NCBI GenBank assembly: GCA_902580265.1
Contig: CACHJY010000029.1
Span: forward strand, 1-14,614
Length of the DNA: 14,614 nucleotides
Direction of reading: 5' to 3'
DNA from: an uncultured Alphaproteobacteria bacterium
GTDB lineage: Bacteria; Pseudomonadota; Alphaproteobacteria; Rhodobacterales; Rhodobacteraceae
This document shows, in pieces, positions 8,298-14,614 of the stretch. A model generated the notes under the pieces. The model did no database searches and was not told the origin of the DNA. It saw only the letters and a program-made list of their open reading frames with translations. The position numbers and the translations under genes were made by a program. How positions within the stretch are numbered: the stretch's first letter is position 1; each line of letters starts with the position of its first letter.

Positions 8298-9569
8298 ATG
8301 GCTACTTTTAAAAAATATGAGTTCATAATTGCATGGCGTTATCTAATGTCTAAAAGAAGGAGAGGCGGTATATCTATAATAGCATGGTACGCCCTCATAG
8401 GAGTGGTTTTGGGAGTAGCAACCTTAGTTATAGTCCAGGCGGTGATGATTGGCTTTAGAACAGAATTTGTTGAAAAGATTGTGGGGGCTAATTCCCATCT
8501 CGCAATTTACAAAAAGGCTCTAACCACCGACCTTGATGAGGGATTTAATTTTGACGAAATACGAACTATCATACAAGAATTAAAGAATAAAAAGAATTTC
8601 AAAGCAGCGTACCCTCTGGTCAAAGATCAAGTTCTAGCTAGTAAAAATAATAGCAGTACTGGGGTAGAAGTTTATGGTATCGGCAGAAGCGATTTAGCAA
8701 ATATAGGGTTAGTAAATGAGCCCATCACTTCTGAGGGCAGTGTGGAAAATTTTAACGAGGGAGTAGCTATAGGAGCTCAACTCGCTAAAAAACTAAATAT
8801 ATCTATTAACGACACAATTAAACTCATAAGTCCGAATGGGGCAAAATCAGTATTTGGAACTATTCCAAGGGTAAATGTGTATAAAGTAAAATATATATTT
8901 TCAGTTGGCCGATATGATATAGACAGTACGAGAATCTACATGCCGATAAAAGATGCTCAGGTATTTTTTAATAGAGCTAATAAGGCTGACTTAATCGAAG
9001 TAATCTTGGAAAACCCATTTGATGTTGATGAATTCAAAAAAAATATTACAGATGGGTTGGGAGAAAGATATTTTCTTTGGTCTTGGAAAGAGAGAACAGC
9101 GGCTTTCTTAGATGCTTTGGATTTGGAGCGTCGAGTAATGTTTATAATTCTGTCGCTTATAGTTTTGATTGCTGCTATGAATATTATTTCTGGGCTTGTA
9201 ATGCTAGTTAAGAATAAAGGTAGAGATATCGGAATACTTCGGTCTATTGGGTTAACAAGATCTTCAATTTTAAGAATATTTTTTATCTGTGGGAGTTTAA
9301 TTGGAGTGTCTGGAACGATCTTAGGTGTTATTGTTGGGATGCTATTTGTAACTTACATAAATGAGATACAATGGCTTGTTGAGTACATAATTGGATCCTC
9401 AGTTTGGAATGAAGAGATTAGGTTTCTGGCTCAAGTGCCAGCAAGGCTAAGAATAGAAGATGTAGTTTTTGCATTGTCGGTCTCTTTGTCCATCTCTTTT
9501 GTAATAACAATTTTTCCTGCCAGAAAGGCAGCAAATTTGGATCCTGCAGAGGCTTTGAAGTATGAATGA
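8298..9569 (+). CDS. lolE: Lipoprotein-releasing system permease (LolC/LolE family)
   Basis: Inner-membrane subunit of the Lol ABC transporter, which extracts mature lipoproteins from the inner membrane and hands them to the periplasmic carrier LolA. The 423-residue protein has the family layout: a short cytoplasmic N-terminus (YEFIIAWRYLMSKRRRG), TM1 at about 26-48, a large periplasmic domain at about 50-275, three further TMs at about 279-303, 325-352 and 388-406, and the C-terminal signature FPARKAANLDPAEALKYE (406-423). Its stop overlaps the lolD start by 8 nt, so the two are coupled. There is only one LolC/E-type gene here. A single permease working as a homodimer is common in alphaproteobacteria, but a second copy elsewhere cannot be excluded. 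No Shine-Dalgarno is evident at ATG 8298. Confidence 0.93.
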   Translation: MATFKKYEFIIAWRYLMSKRRRGGISIIAWYALIGVVLGVATLVIVQAVMIGFRTEFVEKIVGANSHLAIYKKALTTDLDEGFNFDEIRTIIQELKNKKNFKAAYPLVKDQVLASKNNSSTGVEVYGIGRSDLANIGLVNEPITSEGSVENFNEGVAIGAQLAKKLNISINDTIKLISPNGAKSVFGTIPRVNVYKVKYIFSVGRYDIDSTRIYMPIKDAQVFFNRANKADLIEVILENPFDVDEFKKNITDGLGERYFLWSWKERTAAFLDALDLERRVMFIILSLIVLIAAMNIISGLVMLVKNKGRDIGILRSIGLTRSSILRIFFICGSLIGVSGTILGVIVGMLFVTYINEIQWLVEYIIGSSVWNEEIRFLAQVPARLRIEDVVFALSVSLSISFVITIFPARKAANLDPAEALKYE

Positions 9570-10248
9570 TATTGTTTTGAGGTTGCAGAAAGTTACAAAG
9601 ACCTATGGTGGAAACGGTAATGTTCCATTGGTTGAAATATTTAAGGATTTGGACTTTTATGTTAAGAGAAATGAAGTTGTTGGTCTTTTTTCTCCATCAG
9701 GTTCAGGAAAAACCACTTTTCTTCAAATTGCAGGCTTATTAGATAGTAAGTGTTCCGGTGATATTTATATTAATGGCTCAAAAGTAAACGCTAAAAATGA
9801 CTTTCAAACATCAGTGATTAGACGAAAAAACATTGGGTTTGTTTTTCAGTTTCATCATCTCATTCAAGAATTTTCGGCATTAGAGAATATTATTCTCCCG
9901 TTACTTTTTGATGGTACATCGGAAAAGATTGCAGTTAAAAAAGGCCAACATCTACTAGAAAAGGTAGGGTTAGGTAAACGGATTGACAACCGACCAGCTG
10001 AATTATCGGGAGGTGAGCAGCAAAGGGTTGCAATATGTAGAGCAATTATTAATGAACCGGCCTTACTATTAGCAGACGAACCAACAGGAAATCTTGACCA
10101 GTCAACGACTTCAAAAGTTATGAGTTTTCTAATAGAACTAATAAAAGAACATAATATTTCAGCAATTATTGCTTCCCATAATCCAATAATTTCACAAATA
10201 GTGGACAAAAATGCAAAAATAGAAGGCGGAAAGATAGTGTATAATTAA
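9562..10248 (+). CDS. lolD: Lipoprotein-releasing system ATP-binding protein LolD
   Basis: Cytoplasmic ATPase that drives the LolE permease. The 228-residue ABC protein carries Walker A SPSGSGKTT (44-52), Q-loop Q96 (GFVFQFHHL), signature LSGGEQQRVAICRA (148-161), Walker B LLLADEPTGNLD (168-179) and H-loop H206 (ASHN). The MacB/LolD subgroup is indicated by the HHLIQEFSALENIILPLL stretch after the Q-loop, and the neighbour lolE fixes the role. The ATG at 9562 overlaps the end of lolE by 8 nt. It is the last gene of the rightward operon. In many alphaproteobacteria dnaE follows lolD; here a convergent gene follows instead, and the two stop codons overlap in one TTAA (10245-10248). Confidence 0.93.
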   Translation: MNDIVLRLQKVTKTYGGNGNVPLVEIFKDLDFYVKRNEVVGLFSPSGSGKTTFLQIAGLLDSKCSGDIYINGSKVNAKNDFQTSVIRRKNIGFVFQFHHLIQEFSALENIILPLLFDGTSEKIAVKKGQHLLEKVGLGKRIDNRPAELSGGEQQRVAICRAIINEPALLLADEPTGNLDQSTTSKVMSFLIELIKEHNISAIIASHNPIISQIVDKNAKIEGGKIVYN

Positions 10249-11117
10249 AGCTTGCAAAGATTTTTTAATGTAAGCCATTCGTTGTCATTAAAGCTCTCGT
10301 CAAACCACTCAGTGTTGCCGTCTGAACTGATAAATAGACCGTTATTCTTATCAAAATTTAATTTAGAAAAATTTCCAAAAATATAGATTAATAGAGATTT
10401 ATCTCGTTGTTTAGAAAAGAACTTTTTTATTACCTTTTTGTTTTTCATAGCCTCCAGAGCAAATTTGGTTGTTTCTGCTAATACCAATGCTCCATTCTTT
10501 TTTCCCAAGATACTGTAGGGCACAAGTAATTTTCCTCCAGGGAACAAGATACTTCTATCTTCTTTTTGATTTATAAAAATTAGCTCAATATCACCACTCT
10601 CGGTAGAAAGGTAGTTTTTGTCTAAGCTTCGAATATATTCATTGGTCTTGTTTAAATCGCAATATGATATCTCAGAAATTTCACTAAACATTATGTTGCC
10701 AAGATTAATTTCTTGTTCAGTAGAGGTTATATAGAGGGCAATTTTTTCGGTAAATATTTTGAGGTATCCTGAAAAAAAGGTAGAGTAAACAAAAAATAAG
10801 ATAATTATAAAAAGCCATGGGAAAAATTTAGCAAGTTTCTTTCGCTTGGTTTTATTGCATAAAAGTATCAAGTGAGTTACTGCATCACGGTCAAAAATAT
10901 AAAGACTTTCAGTTTCTTCCAAATCTGGACAAAACATAGATTTGGATGCTTCTCTATTTTTTAAAAATATGGAGGAGTATGCCCACTGCCTTATGAGTTC
11001 TCCTTTTGTATCAAAGATATCTAGAGAAATTGAGCCAAACGCAACCAACACTTCCGTTGGTTGGTTAGAATTAGAGATCCACTCGCCTTTAACCTCGAGT
11101 TTAGAGTACCCGATCAA
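10245..11117 (-). CDS. Membrane protein resembling a catalytically dead M48 metallopeptidase
   Basis: The 290-residue protein has a beta-rich N-terminal region (1-90), one transmembrane helix at about 98-116 (FFPWLFIIILFFVY) and a predicted extracytoplasmic C-terminal part. Its plan follows single-TM M48-family peptidases of alphaproteobacteria: ITSTEQEINLG (about 130-140) in place of the usual IP..VE.RLG, a lone Cys153, FPGGKLLVPYSIL (192-204) matching the PGG strand before the active-site helix, and FNDNEWLTLKNLC (276-288) matching the closing (S)xxEWxxLxxIC. Where HExxH is expected after VLA, the sequence reads E215-T-T-K-F219, so zinc ligands and catalytic Glu are missing, and the preceding loop is about 4 residues short. 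This alignment is from memory and by eye. The start is TTG 11117, 1 nt after the acyl-CoA ligase stop. A scaffold or inhibitor role, or gene decay, are both possible; codon structure and frame are intact. Confidence 0.6.
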   Translation of the reverse strand: MIGYSKLEVKGEWISNSNQPTEVLVAFGSISLDIFDTKGELIRQWAYSSIFLKNREASKSMFCPDLEETESLYIFDRDAVTHLILLCNKTKRKKLAKFFPWLFIIILFFVYSTFFSGYLKIFTEKIALYITSTEQEINLGNIMFSEISEISYCDLNKTNEYIRSLDKNYLSTESGDIELIFINQKEDRSILFPGGKLLVPYSILGKKNGALVLAETTKFALEAMKNKKVIKKFFSKQRDKSLLIYIFGNFSKLNFDKNNGLFISSDGNTEWFDESFNDNEWLTLKNLCKL

Positions 11118-11118
11118 T

Positions 11119-12750
11119 CTAGTTTAAATCCGGATGCTTATAATCCAGATTTGCTACTAGTTTTCTAAGTTCTAGTTTTGAAATTTTACCAGTTGCTGTG
11201 TGTGGAATTTCCTCTACAAAAATAACATCGTCTGGTTTCTGCCACTTAGCTACCCGTTCCGATACATGGCTAATAATACTATTCTTATCAGCATCTTTCC
11301 CGTCATTCGTCACTATTACCAAGACAGGTCGTTCATCCCATTTAGGATGAGGAACTCCGATTGCCGCTGCTTCAGCAACATCATAATGACCAACTGCTGC
11401 ATTTTCTAAGTCAATGGATGAGATCCATTCGCCACCTGATTTGATTACATCTTTTGATCTATCAGTAATTCGCATGTACCCATTTTTATCAATGGTCGCA
11501 ACATCTCCTGTATTAAACCAATTATCACTGTCAACGGCTAATTCATCCATTTTGAGATATCTTTTAACAACCGCCGCTCCCTTACAATAAAGATCACCTT
11601 GAGTACTTCCATCCCATTCTATTTCTTTACCATCATCATCAACAATTTTCAGATCCATGCCGAAAGGAGGGTGCCCAGTTGTTTCTTGTATGTCGAGCTT
11701 ATCACTTTCGTTTAAACTTTCTATTTCCGGTTTGAATGAACAGATAGTACCGAGTGGAGAGAGCTCTGTCATTCCCCAAGCATGTAGCACTCTTACCCCA
11801 TATTTATTTTGGAAATCTTCAATTACACTTCTTGGACAAGACGAACCTCCTATAACCACACGTTTAAGTGAACTGAGTTCTTTTTTCTCGCTCTCAAGAA
11901 AATTCAATAGGAGTAACCACACTGTTGGTACTGCTGCAGTAATAGTCACTCCTCTCTCTAACATATCGTATAGAGAAGAGGGACTTAAATCGCCACCAGG
12001 AAAAATGATGGAAGATCCCACTAACGGGGCTGTATAAGCTATTGACCAGCCATTAGCATGAAAAAGTGGGACAACTGGCATTATTGTATCAGTACTGGAT
12101 AAATTTAGCATGTCAGGAGCTGCCTGAGTTAGCGCGTGTAATGTATTGGATCGATGCGTATAAACAACTCCTTTAGGGTTGCCAGTAGTTCCAGAGGTAT
12201 AGCATATTCCACATGCGTCTGTTTCTTCCCCGGTTATCCACTTAAAATTTTCATTTCCCATTGATAAAAGATCTTCATATGAGATCACTTCTGGAAATTT
12301 TGTAGAAGGCAGATCTGCTTTGGAACATAGTATTATTAGCTTCTCAACGTTAGGACAATCATCGATTATTTTCTCGATTATAGGTACGAGGTCTAGATCA
12401 ATGATCAAGATTTTATCGTTTGCATGATTTATTATATAAATAAGTTGATCAGAAAATAATCTCGGGTTTAGATTGTGATTAATTGCTCCAATTCCGGGAA
12501 TGCCATACCAAACCTCAAGGTGGCAATGATTATTCCAAGCCATAACGCCTATGACGTCTCCTTTTTTAACCCCGAGCTTTTGTAAGCTGTCAGCGACTTT
12601 TTTTGAATTCCTCTGAATATTTTTATAGTTTGTATCTGTAATATTTCCTTTGGTGTCTTTTGATATTATTTTTCGTTCAGGATGGTACTTCGCAGCGTGG
12701 TCAATAATACTGGTTACTCGTAAAGGAAAATCTTGCATTAAGTTGTCCAT
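11119..12750 (-). CDS. Acyl-CoA ligase, AlkK/DmdB-like medium-chain type
   Basis: ANL-superfamily enzyme that adenylates a carboxylic acid with ATP and transfers it to CoA. The 543-residue protein carries the P-loop [11 protein letters not shown] (184-194), PLFHANGW (228-235), GMTELSP (326-332), FNTGDVA (412-418), [15 protein letters not shown] (430-444), and the adenylation lysine K522 in ATGKISK. The N-terminus ([13 protein letters not shown]) and the GGEWISS-[IV]-[DE]-LEN block place it with AlkK-type medium-chain fatty acyl-CoA synthetases and with DmdB, the 3-methylmercaptopropionate-CoA ligase of marine roseobacters, which has nearly the same length and a Trp at 235. Sequence reading alone does not settle the substrate. 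ATG 12750 has a good Shine-Dalgarno (AGGGAG, 6 nt upstream). It follows the fadB/J-type gene by 22 nt, which supports fatty-acid beta-oxidation. Confidence 0.9.
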   Translation of the reverse strand: MDNLMQDFPLRVTSIIDHAAKYHPERKIISKDTKGNITDTNYKNIQRNSKKVADSLQKLGVKKGDVIGVMAWNNHCHLEVWYGIPGIGAINHNLNPRLFSDQLIYIINHANDKILIIDLDLVPIIEKIIDDCPNVEKLIILCSKADLPSTKFPEVISYEDLLSMGNENFKWITGEETDACGICYTSGTTGNPKGVVYTHRSNTLHALTQAAPDMLNLSSTDTIMPVVPLFHANGWSIAYTAPLVGSSIIFPGGDLSPSSLYDMLERGVTITAAVPTVWLLLLNFLESEKKELSSLKRVVIGGSSCPRSVIEDFQNKYGVRVLHAWGMTELSPLGTICSFKPEIESLNESDKLDIQETTGHPPFGMDLKIVDDDGKEIEWDGSTQGDLYCKGAAVVKRYLKMDELAVDSDNWFNTGDVATIDKNGYMRITDRSKDVIKSGGEWISSIDLENAAVGHYDVAEAAAIGVPHPKWDERPVLVIVTNDGKDADKNSIISHVSERVAKWQKPDDVIFVEEIPHTATGKISKLELRKLVANLDYKHPDLN

Positions 12751-12772
12751 ATTTTACTCCCTAAATACTTTT

Positions 12773-14614
12773 TTAGTTATAAAACTTACGTCCACTATTC
12801 GCTAGTTCTTTAATTATTTTTGGTGGAGCAAACCTTACTCCGTACTGATCAGATAATTCTTTACATTTCACGACAACATTCTCATGCCCGACATGGTCAA
12901 GCCAACTGAATGGTCCACCTGCCCATATTAGACAGCCCCAACCTAAAATTCCGCCGACATCTCCTTCTTCAACACTAAGCAAAATGTTTTCTTCAAAAGC
13001 TCTTGCCGCCTCAAGCGCTTGAACATATGCAAGACGATTTTTTACAGTTTCTGTTGTAATATCAGCTGACGTTTTTTCCACGTCTAGATTTCTCAAACCT
13101 TCCCAGAGCTTTAAGCGTCGTCCTTTATCATCATACTCATAAAACCCAGCTAATTCTTTTCTCCCAAGTCTATTTTTTTTGGACATTTCTAACAAAATAC
13201 TTTCAGTTCCAGTTTCTTCATATTTTGTTCCGAGAGCTTCCTTCGTCTCTTTTGCAACGTTTAGGGCTAGCGAAACTGATAGCTCATCAAGCAATTGCAA
13301 AGGTCCCACTGGCATTCCTATTTGCTTAGCCGAGTTCTCGATAAGAGCGGGCTCAATCCCCTCGCTAATCATCCTCAATCCCTCATTTATATAAGGGATT
13401 ATGCACCGATTTGCATAAAATCCTCTAGAATCATTAACAACTATGGGTGTCTTTTTTATCAAATTGGTATAATCCAAAGCAACGGCCAATGCGGTGTCAC
13501 TTGTCTTCTTACTTTTGATTAGCTCGACTAAATTCATTTTGTCAACTGGACTAAAGAAATGTATGCCTATAAAACGTGTGCTGTCTGCTAACACCTCAGC
13601 CAACTTCGTTATAGGCAGTGTGGATGTATTAGATGCTAAAATAGCTCCCTTCTTTAGATAAGGCTCAACTTTTTTATATAAGTTATGTTTAAGCTTTAAA
13701 TCCTCGAAAACAGCCTCTATAACTAAGTCGCTGCTAGAGATTTTCTCAAGTGAAGAGACAGTTTTTACCTTTTTAAGGAGTCTAATTTTCTCCCCTTCTG
13801 ATAATTTTTTTCGTTTCACACTTTCATTTAAGAGTACCTCAATTTGTGTTTTGCCGGCTTCTGCAGTTTCGATATTTTGATCAATAAGCAAAACCTCTAG
13901 CCCTTGCAATATAGACGCGTAAGCGATACCTGATCCCATCATGCCGCTCCCAATAACGCTGATTTGTTTAAAATTTGTCTCTTTTGCACCGGCTGGTCGT
14001 TGTTGGCCTTTTTCCAACGCACTCTTATTTAAAAAAAGAGTTCGGGCCATATTAGTGCATGTATCTGTCATTAATACTTTTGTGAACCAACGAGCCTCAA
14101 TTCTAAGAGCGCTATCAAAATCAACGAGCGCACCCTCATAAACTGACGAAAGAAGTGCTTTTGCAGAGAAATACAAACCTTTCGTCTTTCCATTAACCAA
14201 AGCTGAAGCCCCAACAAATGACATGAAGCCTGCAGGATTATATGGCGCCCCACCAGGAAATTTAAACCCTTTTTGATCCCATGGTTTGACCAGCTCCTGA
14301 GGAGAAGCAGATAAGATCCAGTTCTTTGCCTTTTGGATCAATTCGTCTTCGGGAACAACTTCGTCAACTAATCCAATGTTTTTCGCCTTATCACTTGAAA
14401 ATAGCTTCCCTTCCAATAAAACCGATGACGCACCCATAAGTCCCATCATTCTAGGAATTCTTGTAGTGCCTCCTAAACCTGGAAAAAGACCAACGAGTAT
14501 CTCCGGCAATCCAATTTTTGAGTTTCTTGACGATGAGAAGAAGCGTCGGTGGCAAGCTAGACCAATTTCAGTGCCTATTCCAGCACATATACCGCCACCT
14601 GCAAACGCCACAGG
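12773..14614 (-). CDS. fadJ: Multifunctional beta-oxidation enzyme (enoyl-CoA hydratase / 3-hydroxyacyl-CoA dehydrogenase), 5' truncated by window edge
   Basis: FadB/FadJ alpha-subunit type: hydrates trans-2-enoyl-CoA, then oxidises L-3-hydroxyacyl-CoA with NAD+. The frame is open to the right edge (PVAFAGGG...), so about 110 N-terminal residues of the hydratase domain lie outside; GTG 14611 is not the true start. Counting from it, both hydratase glutamates are present: E15 (GIGTEIGLACH) and E37 (IGLPE, before FPGLGGTTRIPR). The dehydrogenase NAD loop is GSGMMGSGIA at 221-230, with the catalytic pair H351 (HFFSPVDKMNLVE) and E363. The C-terminal 3HCDH domains follow (GFYANRCIIPY at 398-408, GPLQLLDEL at 436-444, GWGCLIWAGGP at 557-567). 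It looks active. FadB versus FadJ is not resolved, and no thiolase subunit is visible inside the window. It leads the leftward operon with the acyl-CoA ligase. Confidence 0.94.
   Translation of the reverse strand, partial: PVAFAGGGICAGIGTEIGLACHRRFFSSSRNSKIGLPEILVGLFPGLGGTTRIPRMMGLMGASSVLLEGKLFSSDKAKNIGLVDEVVPEDELIQKAKNWILSASPQELVKPWDQKGFKFPGGAPYNPAGFMSFVGASALVNGKTKGLYFSAKALLSSVYEGALVDFDSALRIEARWFTKVLMTDTCTNMARTLFLNKSALEKGQQRPAGAKETNFKQISVIGSGMMGSGIAYASILQGLEVLLIDQNIETAEAGKTQIEVLLNESVKRKKLSEGEKIRLLKKVKTVSSLEKISSSDLVIEAVFEDLKLKHNLYKKVEPYLKKGAILASNTSTLPITKLAEVLADSTRFIGIHFFSPVDKMNLVELIKSKKTSDTALAVALDYTNLIKKTPIVVNDSRGFYANRCIIPYINEGLRMISEGIEPALIENSAKQIGMPVGPLQLLDELSVSLALNVAKETKEALGTKYEETGTESILLEMSKKNRLGRKELAGFYEYDDKGRRLKLWEGLRNLDVEKTSADITTETVKNRLAYVQALEAARAFEENILLSVEEGDVGGILGWGCLIWAGGPFSWLDHVGHENVVVKCKELSDQYGVRFAPPKIIKELANSGRKFYN

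Noticed and set aside
14609..14611. GTG at 14611 as the start of the fadJ-type gene.
   Set aside because: The frame continues to the window edge (a Pro codon precedes it) and it lies inside the enoyl-CoA hydratase domain, so the real start is outside.

Overview
The window is AT-rich, densely coded bacterial DNA. The organism looks like a low-GC, probably marine or free-living alphaproteobacterium. That placement is inferred from protein and gene-order resemblance: an HdaA-type DnaA paralogue directly before ppk and ppx, a short prolyl-tRNA synthetase without the large editing insertion, and a lolE-lolD pair straight after proS. I see no rRNA, tRNA, CRISPR array, insertion sequence, phage gene or long repeat.

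Layout. (1) 1-1609, minus strand: glyA (serine hydroxymethyltransferase), then a 43-residue lipoprotein gene at 174-305, then the first 56 codons of an AlaC-type aminotransferase that runs off the left edge. The spacing (29 nt, then 4 nt) suggests one operon. (2) 1610-1780: a short divergent intergenic region with a plausible sigma70-type promoter facing right and a tandem GANTC site in the glyA leader. (3) 1781-10248, plus strand: seven genes with gaps of at most 10 nt or small overlaps, nadK-hdaA-ppk-ppx-proS-lolE-lolD. This looks like one long housekeeping operon joining NADP supply, DnaA inactivation, polyphosphate turnover, tRNA-Pro charging and lipoprotein export. (4) 10245-14614, minus strand and convergent with lolD: a fadB/fadJ-type multifunctional beta-oxidation enzyme (N-terminus beyond the right edge), an AlkK/DmdB-type acyl-CoA ligase, and a membrane protein that appears to be a catalytically dead relative of M48 metallopeptidases. 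The two convergent operons share one TTAA palindrome for both stop codons.

How the genes work together: the right-hand operon activates a carboxylic acid to its CoA thioester and carries out the hydration and dehydrogenation steps of beta-oxidation. In the central operon LolE-LolD releases lipoproteins from the inner membrane, and the small lipoprotein near the left edge would be a possible client. PPK and PPX make and degrade polyphosphate. GlyA and the aminotransferase belong to amino-acid and one-carbon metabolism.

Most of the window is ordinary core genome. The items most worth a second look are the degenerate M48-like protein (10245-11117) and the unrecognised small lipoprotein (174-305). 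I found no convincing sign of a wholly new system.
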